NCBI RefSeq assembly: GCF_900108115.1
Contig: NZ_FTPU01000002.1
Span: 98,679-162,678 of the forward strand
DNA: 64,000 nucleotides
Direction of reading: 5' to 3'
From: Epilithonimonas bovis DSM 19482
GTDB taxonomy: Bacteria > Bacteroidota > Bacteroidia > Flavobacteriales > Weeksellaceae
Below, piece by piece: positions 51,319 through 60,236 of this stretch; position 1 is the stretch's first letter, and each line of letters opens with the position of its first letter. The translations under genes were made by a program, and so were the position numbers. The notes beneath the pieces were generated by a model that searched no databases, was not told the origin of the DNA, and saw nothing but the letters and a program-made list of their open reading frames with translations.

Positions 51319-52698
51319 ATGAAGAAAATTCTGACTTTTATAGGTTTAGCTTTTATAAGTTCCAGCCTATATTCGCAAGGTTCGCCAGACTACGGAAACG
51401 GATTGAAACTAAATCTGAATCCTGAAGGTGACAAGTATGTAAGATTTATTCTTTGGAACCAGATATGGTTAAGAAATACGGAAATGAACCCGGGAACAAT
51501 GGTTTCTGACGAAGCCACCAAAAATTCCTGGAACATTGGAAACCGTCGGCTGAGAGCTCTGGCCTATGCACAAATCACAAAAAGATATATGGTTTTGATG
51601 CATTTTGGCATCAACAATCAGACTTTTATCAATGGCGGTGGTTCCGGAACAACAGGAACTGGCGGCTATGGAAACGGTAAAAAACCACAAATGTTTTTTC
51701 ACGATGCCTGGAACGAATATGCAGTGGTTTTACCTGGTGAAGCGGGAAAATTCAGTTTATCTATCGGAGCCGGGCTTCATTATTATATGGGGCTTTCCCG
51801 GATGACCATGGCTTCTACACTCAATTTCCTGACTGTTGACTCTCCTGTTTTTACCTGGCCTTTGATTGATAATTCGGACCAATTCGCCAGACAAATGGGT
51901 ATGTTTGCCAAAGGGAAATACGGCAAGTTCGAATACCGGTTCAGTCTCAACAAACCTTTTGCAACCAATATTGCGCCTGTAGATGTCACCAATCCGGCAG
52001 CTAGAGTAGCCGTTGACAACAACGGAAATCCTCAATTCTCTAAAGCCGGTTATGTAGAATACCAGTTCCTGGATCAAGAATCCAACCTTCTACCCTTCAA
52101 AGTCGGATCGTATCTGGGTACTAAAAAAGTTTTCAATTTGGGAGCAGGTTTCTACCATCAGAAAGACGGAACCAGGACTTCTGTTAACTCCAATATAGAA
52201 AAGCACGACATTGCGCTTTACGCCATCGATGCATTTGCTGATTTGCCACTTGGCAATGCGAAACACAAGATGGCACTTTCCGCTTATACAGGTTTTTACA
52301 ATTACAATTTCGGCCCGAATTATCTGAGAAATCTCGGAATAATGAACGTTGGTTCCAACGACCCCAATTTCATAGGAGACAAAGCCATTGCAGGCGCAGG
52401 AAATCTTCAACCAATGATTGGAAGTGGCAATATCTACTATTTACAAGCCGCATTACTCTTACCCAGCAATGCCGATAAACCGAAAATCAGAATACAGCCC
52501 TTTGCAGCTTACACGAATAAGAATTTCAAAGCTTTGGAGAATTCTTCATCCCAATTTGATATTGGAGCGAATTGGTTTATTGACGGTCATCACGCCAAAC
52601 TGACGACGCAGTACTCCACACGGCCAACTTACACAAGCGCTTCGGCAGAACCAAAATCAAAAGGAGAATTCATCCTTCAGTTCCAGATTTATTTGTAA
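51319..52698 (+). CDS. outer-membrane porin (beta-barrel)
   Basis: A 459-residue protein with a signal peptide (MKKILTFIGLAFISSSLYSQ). The mature part alternates polar and aromatic residues in strand pattern (GKYGKFEYRFSLNKPF, HKMALSAYTGFYNYNF, PKIRIQPFAAYTNKNF) and ends in an aromatic-rich strand (FILQFQIYL), as outer-membrane barrels do. It resembles the porins that stand before carboxylate permeases in flavobacteria. The MHS-type permease gene starts 29 bases downstream, suggesting one uptake route for the same solute. Confidence 0.8.
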   Translation: MKKILTFIGLAFISSSLYSQGSPDYGNGLKLNLNPEGDKYVRFILWNQIWLRNTEMNPGTMVSDEATKNSWNIGNRRLRALAYAQITKRYMVLMHFGINNQTFINGGGSGTTGTGGYGNGKKPQMFFHDAWNEYAVVLPGEAGKFSLSIGAGLHYYMGLSRMTMASTLNFLTVDSPVFTWPLIDNSDQFARQMGMFAKGKYGKFEYRFSLNKPFATNIAPVDVTNPAARVAVDNNGNPQFSKAGYVEYQFLDQESNLLPFKVGSYLGTKKVFNLGAGFYHQKDGTRTSVNSNIEKHDIALYAIDAFADLPLGNAKHKMALSAYTGFYNYNFGPNYLRNLGIMNVGSNDPNFIGDKAIAGAGNLQPMIGSGNIYYLQAALLLPSNADKPKIRIQPFAAYTNKNFKALENSSSQFDIGANWFIDGHHAKLTTQYSTRPTYTSASAEPKSKGEFILQFQIYL

Positions 52699-52727
52699 AA
52701 ATGTTTAACACAAAATCTTAATATACA

Positions 52728-54308
52728 ATGAGCGATTCACATCACGTACAGTACGAGAACCTGAGCGACAAGCAAAAAAACCGCACCATTTGGAGTGTGA
52801 TTATGGCTTCATCTCTCGGCACCCTTATCGAATGGTATGATTTCTACATTTTCGGAAGTCTGGCAATTGTCCTAGCCACAAAATTTTTTCCGGCAGATAA
52901 TCCAACAGCAGCTTTCCTATCAACTTTAGCAACATTTGCGGCAGGTTTTGTCGTAAGGCCTTTTGGCGCATTATTCTTCGGGAGATTAGGCGACCTGATC
53001 GGGAGAAAGTACACCTTTCTGGTAACGCTTCTGATAATGGGATTCTCAACATTCCTCATCGGATGTATCCCAAGTTATGAGACGATTGGCTTTATGGCGC
53101 CGGTTTTAGTTTTAATCCTTAGACTTCTGCAAGGTTTGGCACTCGGCGGCGAATATGGCGGCGCGGCTACATATGTTGCAGAATATGCACAACCAGGTAG
53201 ACGTGGCTACTGGACATCTTGGATCCAGACAACCGCAACAGCAGGTTTATTTATTTCATTAATTGTCATTCTGATTACAAAAACATCTTTATCTGCAGAG
53301 GAATTTGATACCTGGGGCTGGAGAGTTCCGTTCTGGATCTCGATCCTGATGGTTGTGATTTCTTATTTCATCAGAAAAAATATGAAAGAATCACCGCTTT
53401 TTGCAAAAGCCAAAAGCGAAGGGAAAACGTCTACCAATCCACTCAAAGAAAGTTTTGGGAACCGATTCAATTTCAAATTTGTATTGTTGGCACTTTTCGG
53501 TGCTGCAATGGGACAAGGTGTGATATGGTATACAGGACAGTTCTACGCTATGAGTTTTATGCAAAAAGTAATGAATATTGATACCACACAAGTCGATTCA
53601 TTAATGGCATTGGCATTATTCCTAGGCACACCATTCTTTGTATTCTTCGGTTGGCTGTCTGATAAAATTGGTAGAAAAGCCGTTATGATGACCGGGATGC
53701 TTGTTGCAATTCTTGCCTACAGGCCTATCTACAGCGCTATGTTCAACTCTGTTGACACTACTAAAAAAGAAGTGGCTGCCGGCGGGATCACCGAAGCCAG
53801 AACGGTAAAAGTACACGATAAGATTGCGACTGATAGCCTTATAACCTTCCATAAAGAAATCGCTTACACAGACGGAACACTGATGAAAAAAGACAGCGTG
53901 GTACATTGGTCTGCTGCAGGTCCTGTAATAAAAGACGGCAAAGCTGAAGAACCGAAAATTTCAAAATCAATCAAAATCAGTGATGATACAAAATGGTATC
54001 TCGTGTTTCTTGTATTCATCCAGGTTATATTTGTAACGATGGTCTATGGCCCGATTGCAGCTTTCCTAGTAGAGATGTTCCCGGTAAGGATCCGTTATAC
54101 ATCAATGTCTTTGCCGTATCATATTGGGAATGGTGTATTCGGTGGGTTATTGCCGGCTGTTGCCACTTATCTTGTGACTACAGGTAAAGATGCAGGGCAT
54201 CCGGGCTGGTATCTGGAAGGGCTCTGGTATCCGATTGGCGTAGCTGCAGTCTGTCTTGTGATAGGATTGGTTTATATCAAAAACAAGAACCAAAATATCC
54301 ACGAGTAA
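52728..54308 (+). CDS. MFS transporter, metabolite:H+ symporter (MHS) type, with large loop insertion
   Basis: A 526-residue permease. The MHS hallmarks are clear: SLGTLIEWYDFYIFGSLA in helix 1, RPFGALFFGRLGDLIGRKYTF between helices 2 and 3, and LQGLALGGEYGGAATYVAEY in helix 4. Relatives import citrate, oxoglutarate, proline, betaine or short carboxylates with protons. Residues about 338-420 form a hydrophilic insertion between helices 8 and 9 (KVHDKIATDSLITFHKE...), which is absent from typical members of about 430-450 residues and should face the periplasm. It is preceded by a porin and followed by small membrane proteins. Confidence 0.9.
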   Translation: MSDSHHVQYENLSDKQKNRTIWSVIMASSLGTLIEWYDFYIFGSLAIVLATKFFPADNPTAAFLSTLATFAAGFVVRPFGALFFGRLGDLIGRKYTFLVTLLIMGFSTFLIGCIPSYETIGFMAPVLVLILRLLQGLALGGEYGGAATYVAEYAQPGRRGYWTSWIQTTATAGLFISLIVILITKTSLSAEEFDTWGWRVPFWISILMVVISYFIRKNMKESPLFAKAKSEGKTSTNPLKESFGNRFNFKFVLLALFGAAMGQGVIWYTGQFYAMSFMQKVMNIDTTQVDSLMALALFLGTPFFVFFGWLSDKIGRKAVMMTGMLVAILAYRPIYSAMFNSVDTTKKEVAAGGITEARTVKVHDKIATDSLITFHKEIAYTDGTLMKKDSVVHWSAAGPVIKDGKAEEPKISKSIKISDDTKWYLVFLVFIQVIFVTMVYGPIAAFLVEMFPVRIRYTSMSLPYHIGNGVFGGLLPAVATYLVTTGKDAGHPGWYLEGLWYPIGVAAVCLVIGLVYIKNKNQNIHE

Positions 54309-54406
54309 GCGTAATTGTTGAATGATGATTGATCAATCATTAATAAAAAACAAAAAATATACTCTAAATTAATTCACGATTTATTAATTTTAAAAACAAA
54401 GAAATA

Positions 54407-54634
54407 ATGGACGGACTAAAAAAAATATTAGGAATAATCTGGATATTGCTGGCGCTGGTAGTACTGTATTTTGGGCTAACCGTAATGGGAATCCCCAAAC
54501 TGACATCCGGAAAACAGGAGGATCTGGTATTTGGGATCATCATTGTATTTATCCTTTTGCCAATCGTTTCCGGAGGATTAGGTGTCTTTGGGTATTACGC
54601 ACTGAGCGGCGACTATTCCGAAGAAAAATTATGA
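54407..54634 (+). CDS. small two-helix membrane protein
   Basis: A 75-residue protein with two hydrophobic segments (IIWILLALVVLYFGLTVMG and LVFGIIIVFILLPIVSGGLG) and a charged end. It resembles small proteins annotated DUF6814 that I remember next to MFS carriers in flavobacteria. It may be an accessory subunit of the permease encoded 98 bases upstream. Function is unknown. Confidence 0.7.
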   Translation: MDGLKKILGIIWILLALVVLYFGLTVMGIPKLTSGKQEDLVFGIIIVFILLPIVSGGLGVFGYYALSGDYSEEKL

Positions 54635-54796
54635 TAAAACCAAAATACTAAATTATAATTGTGATAATTGATGGGTGAGATTTTTTATCCATCAATTATC
54701 TTTTAAAATAGGTGAGAAAGTTGCGAACAGAAAATCCGTGCAACGATGAAATAAAACCCGGATTGCAAATCATTTATCACTTATGATTGATCATTT

Positions 54797-54991
54797 ATGA
54801 AAAAGCGACATGAGCAAAAGCTGATTATCCTAAGTTTCGGACTGATGATATTATTCAGTGCTCCGGTGATTCTTTTATTCAATAGTGAGAGAGAAGTATT
54901 TGGTTTTCCGATGATTTACATTTACATCTTCGGCGTGTGGTTTTTCTCCATCATCATTTCATTTGCCATTTTCAAAAAATACGATGAATAG
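54797..54991 (+). CDS. small two-helix membrane protein coupled to the SSS-kinase gene
   Basis: A 64-residue protein with two hydrophobic helices (LIILSFGLMILFSAPVILLF and FPMIYIYIFGVWFFSIIISFAIF). Its stop overlaps the kinase ATG by 8 bases (54984-54991), a clear sign of coupled translation. Short proteins of this shape, including a FGFPMIY-type middle, accompany sodium:solute symporters as small subunits (DUF3311-like). A partner of the kinase's transporter domain is the natural guess. Confidence 0.75.
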   Translation: MKKRHEQKLIILSFGLMILFSAPVILLFNSEREVFGFPMIYIYIFGVWFFSIIISFAIFKKYDE

Positions 54992-57659
54992 CCTGGCCTT
55001 ATTTGCAGTTGTCATTCTCTATCTCGCCCTTCTTTTCCTGGTCGCCCATCGCGCAGAGAAAAAGAAGAGCAAGATCTGGGTCAACAATCCTTACATCTAT
55101 GCATTATCGCTGGCGGTCTATTGTACCGCGTGGACCTATTACGGCAGCATTGGCGTTGCTGTGAATGACGGGCTGGATTATCTCCCGATTTATGTTGGGC
55201 CGATGATGATTATCCCGGCGTGGATCTATATCAACCGCAAGATCATCCGAATTGCAAGAATCAACAAAGTCAGCAGTATTGCGGATTTTATCTCGCTGCG
55301 TTACGGGAACAGCCGTTCGTTTGGAGCGATTATCACATTGGTCTGCATTTTTGGGATTATCCCATACATTGGCCTCCAGATCAAAGCCATATCCGAGACC
55401 TTCCATTTGGTAACACAAACACCAATTTCTAAAAATATATTGACAGACAACGCAACTTACGTGGTGGTATTGCTGGCACTATTTTCGTCCTATTACGGGA
55501 CGCGTTATGTAGATGCCTCCGAGAAAAGACTGGGTATTATCTCCGCCGTGGCAATGGAAAGTTTTCTCAAATTGATTTTCCTGATAGTTCTCGGGATCTT
55601 TGTGACGTTTTTTGTTTTTGACGGATTCTCAGACATTTACGAAAAAGCCAGTCGGTTTAAGGACTTTAAAACTAAAAATACATTTTCTGGATTAGAAGGG
55701 AGTATCAACTGGATGATTTTAAGTATCATTTCAGCTTCGGCAATTTTCCTGTTACCAAGGCAGTTCCACACAACAATCGTAGAAAACAGGCAAGAGAAAC
55801 ATCTGAAAACTGCCATTTGGTTTTTCCCACTTTATCTGTTGATTTTCTGTTTTTTCGTCTTTCCGATTGCCTGGGGCGGACGGATAATTTTTGACGGGCA
55901 AGCTGTCAATCCGGAGTTTTATTCGATTCTGATTCCACAGTATTTCAATAATCAGATCATCACGGTTTTGGTTTTTCTTGGTGGGCTAAGTTCATCCATT
56001 TCGATGGTTATTATTTCGAGCATTACACTTTCGATAATGCTTTCCAACAATTTTATCATACCTTACGGATGGCTGGATAAACTGAAATCTGATAACGAGA
56101 CTCAAAACACAAAAAACATCACCAATATCCGGAAAGTCAGTATTTTTATCCTGATTGTGACGGCTTTTATTTTCTATAAATTTTTCATTCTCCAGAACAG
56201 TTTATATTCTGTAGGATTGATTTCTTTTGTGGTGATTTCTCAATTAGGCCCTTCATTTTTTGGTGCTATTTTCTGGAGAAGAGGTAGCTACAAAGGTGCC
56301 GTAACGGGGCTGATTGCCGGATTGATTATCTGTTATTTTGGGCTGATCATTCCGCAGTATTATTTCTCATACAACCAGGAGTTCAAAGGCTTTTTGCGGG
56401 ATATGTACGACTGGTTCAGCTTTTTCAACATTCCTTATTTGGACAGTATTTCGCAGATTTTCTTTTGGTCAATATTGGTTAACATCGCTTTGTTTACCAT
56501 CATCTCAGTCAGTCAAAAAGGGGATTATAGAGAAAGAAACTTTGCCGAAATCTATGTGGATGTTGACCAATATATCCAAAATCACGAGAACGCTTTCATC
56601 TGGCGCGGAAAAGCTTATGTCTCTGACATCCGGAACATTCTGGTAAAATTCCTCGGTGAGAAAAAAACCGAGCAGGCAATGCGGATTTTTAACCTCAAAT
56701 ATAACATCGATACCAGAACCGAAACTGCGGATGCGAGGTTTATTAAATTCTCCGAAAATCTCTTGTCCGGAAGGATTGGGACAGCTTCTGCAAAAATCCT
56801 GATTGAAGGGGTGACTTATGAAGATAAGATCTCACTGAAGGAAGTTTTAGAAATCCTGGAAGAATCCAAAGAAAATATCAGCCTTAATAAAAAACTGATG
56901 GAACAAAGCCGGGAACTGCGCCAACTGTCCGAAGAACTAAGTTCTGCCAATGAAAACCTTATTTTCAAAGACAGGCAGAAGGATGACTTTTTGGATTCGG
57001 TGGCGCATGAACTCAGAACGCCGATTACTGCCATCCGCTCTGCTGGCGAAATATTGGCTGACGATGATGATATTCCGTTAGAAATCAAGAAAGAATTCCT
57101 CAATAATATCATCACAGAATCTGACCGGCTGAACGAAATCATCAACGATATCCTCTATCTGGATAAGCTGGAACACGGCGAAATTGCTTTGAATATAGAA
57201 ACCAGCAATATTGTTGAAACCTATCAAAAAGCACTCAAACCTATCAGCCATCTGATTTATCAAAAAAATATCCACCTGAACGAGGTTAACTTGCTCACCA
57301 ATCCTCACTTCCGATATGATGAAGCACGGTTGATTCAGGTTTTCCAGAATATCTTGGGTAATGCGCTGAAGTTCACTAATGAACAGGGAACGATCCAAAC
57401 CAAATTTCAGGAAAGAGAGGATGAAGTGGTGATTTCGATATTCAACACCGGCCGGCAAATCCCTGTGGAAGATGTAGATCGGATCTTTGACAAATTTTAT
57501 CAATCCAAAAATCAAAATATCAGAAAACCTTTGGGAACCGGCCTAGGATTATCAATCTGTAAAAAAATAATCGAAGCACACGGCGGAACTATCTCTGCCA
57601 GGAATATGGAAATCGGCGTGGAGTTTCAAATTGTATTAAAAAGAAATGAGGAAGAATAG
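54984..57659 (+). CDS. sensor histidine kinase with N-terminal sodium:solute symporter domain (CbrA-like)
   Basis: About 891 residues from the ATG at 54984; a longer TTG-started frame is less likely because the ATG overlaps the preceding gene. Residues 1-510 form an SSS domain with about 13 membrane helices (TAWTYYGSIGVAVNDGLDYLPIYVGP, SLRYGNSRSFGAIITL). Then comes a STAC-like linker (FAEIYVDVDQYIQ...), a coiled coil, HisKA with His675 (AHELRTPITAIRSA) and a HATPase domain (NALKFTNEQG, GTGLGLSICKKII). Such proteins sense or transport a solute and phosphorylate a receiver. The receiver gene follows after 24 bases. Confidence 0.93.
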   Translation: MNSLALFAVVILYLALLFLVAHRAEKKKSKIWVNNPYIYALSLAVYCTAWTYYGSIGVAVNDGLDYLPIYVGPMMIIPAWIYINRKIIRIARINKVSSIADFISLRYGNSRSFGAIITLVCIFGIIPYIGLQIKAISETFHLVTQTPISKNILTDNATYVVVLLALFSSYYGTRYVDASEKRLGIISAVAMESFLKLIFLIVLGIFVTFFVFDGFSDIYEKASRFKDFKTKNTFSGLEGSINWMILSIISASAIFLLPRQFHTTIVENRQEKHLKTAIWFFPLYLLIFCFFVFPIAWGGRIIFDGQAVNPEFYSILIPQYFNNQIITVLVFLGGLSSSISMVIISSITLSIMLSNNFIIPYGWLDKLKSDNETQNTKNITNIRKVSIFILIVTAFIFYKFFILQNSLYSVGLISFVVISQLGPSFFGAIFWRRGSYKGAVTGLIAGLIICYFGLIIPQYYFSYNQEFKGFLRDMYDWFSFFNIPYLDSISQIFFWSILVNIALFTIISVSQKGDYRERNFAEIYVDVDQYIQNHENAFIWRGKAYVSDIRNILVKFLGEKKTEQAMRIFNLKYNIDTRTETADARFIKFSENLLSGRIGTASAKILIEGVTYEDKISLKEVLEILEESKENISLNKKLMEQSRELRQLSEELSSANENLIFKDRQKDDFLDSVAHELRTPITAIRSAGEILADDDDIPLEIKKEFLNNIITESDRLNEIINDILYLDKLEHGEIALNIETSNIVETYQKALKPISHLIYQKNIHLNEVNLLTNPHFRYDEARLIQVFQNILGNALKFTNEQGTIQTKFQEREDEVVISIFNTGRQIPVEDVDRIFDKFYQSKNQNIRKPLGTGLGLSICKKIIEAHGGTISARNMEIGVEFQIVLKRNEEE

Positions 57660-57683
57660 AAAAAGTAAATAAACCAGAAGAAA

Positions 57684-58046
57684 ATGATAAAGATATTAAT
57701 AGCAGACGACGAACACAAGATCCTCATGTCTTTGGAATACAGCTTCAGGAAACAGGGTTATGAAGTTTTTATAGCAAGAGACGGGACAGAAGTTTTAGAA
57801 TTATTAAAAACCATTATCCCGGATGTGATTTTACTGGATATTATGATGCCAAACCTGGATGGTTACAGCACTTTGAAAGAAATTAAAACGATGGATACAC
57901 TCAATCATACCAAAGTAATTTTTCTGAGTGCGAAAACCAATCCGAAAGATATCGAAAAAGGTTTGGATTTGGGTGCAGATGCGTATGTCACAAAACCCTA
58001 CTCGATCAAAAAACTCATCCAGCAGATAGAAGAAATGGTGAGATAA
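57684..58046 (+). CDS. stand-alone response-regulator receiver
   Basis: A 120-residue receiver domain with the acidic pair in ILIADDE, the phospho-acceptor Asp52 (VILLDIMMP), the conserved Ser in VIFLSAKTN and the late Lys in YVTKPYS. No output domain follows. It is the obvious partner of the SSS-kinase just upstream. As it cannot bind DNA itself, it must act through another protein, possibly at the level of the downstream ligases. Confidence 0.92.
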   Translation: MIKILIADDEHKILMSLEYSFRKQGYEVFIARDGTEVLELLKTIIPDVILLDIMMPNLDGYSTLKEIKTMDTLNHTKVIFLSAKTNPKDIEKGLDLGADAYVTKPYSIKKLIQQIEEMVR

Positions 58047-58126
58047 ACAAGATTCAGGACAAAAGGAAAAGATTCAAAGCCGTAGACAAACAACGAAGAT
58101 AAAACCAGACAAAAACTTAGAAAGCT

Positions 58127-60022
58127 ATGAATTACGATCAATTATTCAGCGACAGTATTCAAAACAAAGACGCTTTTTGGAAAAAGCAAGCCGGAGAAAT
58201 CAGCTGGTTTAAGTTTCCTCAGCAGATTACTTCTGCGGATGAAAACAACTATAACCAATGGTTTGCCGATGGAGAACTCAACATGAGCTATCTCTGCATA
58301 GATAAACATATAGAAGATGGGTTTGGTGAGCAGATTGCCGTAGTATATGATTCTCCGGTAACTGATCAGAAACAGACTTACACTTTTCATCAGTTAAAAA
58401 ATGAAGTATCTAAGCTGGCCGGTGCGCTCCAATCTTTGGGATTAGAGAAAGGCGATACAGCCGTCATCTATATGCCAATGATTCCGCAAACTCTTTTTGC
58501 AATGCTGGCCTGCGCCAGAATCGGCGTAATTCATAACGTTGTATTTGGTGGATTTGCACCGCACGAGCTGGTGGTGAGAATAGACGACTGCAAACCCAAA
58601 GTGATGATTACCGCAACGGCAGGCGTAGAAATCACGAAGAGAATCCCCTATTTGCCTTTGGTGGAAAAAGCCATTGAATTAGCTCAGGATAAGGTAGAAC
58701 ACATCATCGTTTATAATAGAAAATTAGTCGAAAATAAGCACGAGATGTTTGACGGTATTATCGATTACGAAGAGATAGTCAGTCAATCAGAACCTGCAGA
58801 TTACATCCCTGTAGAATCCAACCATCCGCTGTATTTACTCTATACTTCAGGAACCACTGGCAAACCAAAAGGAATCGTGAGAGATACCGGCGGCTACGCA
58901 ACAGCGCTTAAATTTTCTATGAAATACCATTATGGGATAACAGAAGGTGAAACTTTTTGGGCAGCATCCGATTTTGGCTGGGCTGTTGGCCACAGTTATT
59001 CCGTTTACGGCACTTTGATTAATAGAAACACGACCATTATTTTTGAAGGTAAACCCATCTTGACGCCTGATGCCGGAACGTATTGGAGAATTATTTCGGA
59101 ATACAAAGTTGCCGCAATGTTTACCGCACCTACGGCCATCCGAGCCATCAAAAAAGAAGACCCAAACGGGGAATTGGTTAAGAAATATGATCTCTCCCAC
59201 TTAAAAAAACAATTCTTAGCCGGTGAACGTTGTGATGTTGCAACACTGGACTGGTTTGAGGAGCACGTTGGCGTGCCGGCAATCGACCACTGGTGGCAGA
59301 CAGAATCCGGGTCTCCAATGTTGGGACTACTGACAGCAAATGACGATTACAAAATAAAAAGAGCATCGGCAGGAAAACCAATCCCCGGCTACGACATCGA
59401 GGTTTTTGATGAAAATGGCTACGAACTGGCACCGCATCACGAAGGTTACCTTGTCATCAAATTGCCGCTGGCTCCCGGTGCAATGTTGGGTATATGGAAT
59501 GACTTTCCTCGCTTCAAAAGCAGTTATTTGTCGCAGTTTGAGGGTTATTACTTTTCCGGAGATGGCGCCATTGTGGACGAAGACGGCTATGTGTTTATCA
59601 CCGGCCGCGTAGATGATATCATCAATGTGGCAGGGCATCGGTTATCAACCTCCGAGATGGAAGAAGTGGTTTCCTCTGATCCACACGTCGCCGAATGTGC
59701 CGTTGTTGGGATAGAAGATGCCCTGAAAGGACAAATCCCATTTGCGACCGTTGTCCTGAAAAGCGGAACAGAGATCTCGGATACCGACCTTGAAAAGCAA
59801 ATTGTACAAAACGTAAGGGAAAAAATCGGTGCTGTGGCCTGCCTCAAAAATGTAATGGTTGTAAAACGTTTGCCAAAGACAAGATCGGGGAAAATATTAA
59901 GAAAGCTTATCCGTACTATGCTGGATGATAAGGATTTCCAGATCCCATCCACGATTGATGATGAAAACATCATTGATGAATTACAGGAAAAAATTAAATT
60001 TTATAAAAATATCGCCAAATAA
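58127..60022 (+). CDS. prpE: short-chain acyl-CoA synthetase, PrpE/ACSS3-like (propionate--CoA ligase)
   Basis: A 631-residue member of the ANL superfamily that activates a short carboxylic acid with ATP and CoA. The phosphate loop is YTSGTTGKPKGIVRDTGGYA; the RDTGGYA continuation is typical of PrpE-type enzymes. Also seen are FWAASDFGWAVGHSYSVYG, IDHWWQTESGSPM, and the C-terminal catalytic lysine in KTRSGKILRKLIR, a target of protein acylation in relatives. Propionate is the likely substrate, with acetate or butyrate as alternatives. It stands downstream of the kinase and receiver and upstream of acs. Confidence 0.85.
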   Translation: MNYDQLFSDSIQNKDAFWKKQAGEISWFKFPQQITSADENNYNQWFADGELNMSYLCIDKHIEDGFGEQIAVVYDSPVTDQKQTYTFHQLKNEVSKLAGALQSLGLEKGDTAVIYMPMIPQTLFAMLACARIGVIHNVVFGGFAPHELVVRIDDCKPKVMITATAGVEITKRIPYLPLVEKAIELAQDKVEHIIVYNRKLVENKHEMFDGIIDYEEIVSQSEPADYIPVESNHPLYLLYTSGTTGKPKGIVRDTGGYATALKFSMKYHYGITEGETFWAASDFGWAVGHSYSVYGTLINRNTTIIFEGKPILTPDAGTYWRIISEYKVAAMFTAPTAIRAIKKEDPNGELVKKYDLSHLKKQFLAGERCDVATLDWFEEHVGVPAIDHWWQTESGSPMLGLLTANDDYKIKRASAGKPIPGYDIEVFDENGYELAPHHEGYLVIKLPLAPGAMLGIWNDFPRFKSSYLSQFEGYYFSGDGAIVDEDGYVFITGRVDDIINVAGHRLSTSEMEEVVSSDPHVAECAVVGIEDALKGQIPFATVVLKSGTEISDTDLEKQIVQNVREKIGAVACLKNVMVVKRLPKTRSGKILRKLIRTMLDDKDFQIPSTIDDENIIDELQEKIKFYKNIAK

Positions 60023-60078
60023 TTTTCGGATTTTATAGGTATTTTCTAAATTAGAAAAAAATGACAAAACCTCAACAT

Positions 60079-60170
60079 AGCCCCGATTGGAGCATCTGTC
60101 TGAGCTCTCCCAATTTTTTGTGGCGGGAAAAGCTGTGGCAATTGGGAAGCGAGTGCGGAAAGCGGGTGGC
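60079..60170. repeat. intergenic stem-loop repeat, type B (diverged)
   Basis: This lies between prpE and acs. It opens with AGCCCCGATTGGAGC and closes with GCGGAAAGCGGGTGG. The inner arms CCCAATT and AATTGGGA pair around TTTTGTGGCGGGAAAAGCTG. It resembles the 4.5-kb copy in its outer parts but has a different centre. Confidence 0.55.
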
Positions 60171-60236
60171 AAAAGTCTAAGACAACCCAAACATCTTGCT
60201 CCTAAATATTAAACAATAAATTATAAAACAAAATAT

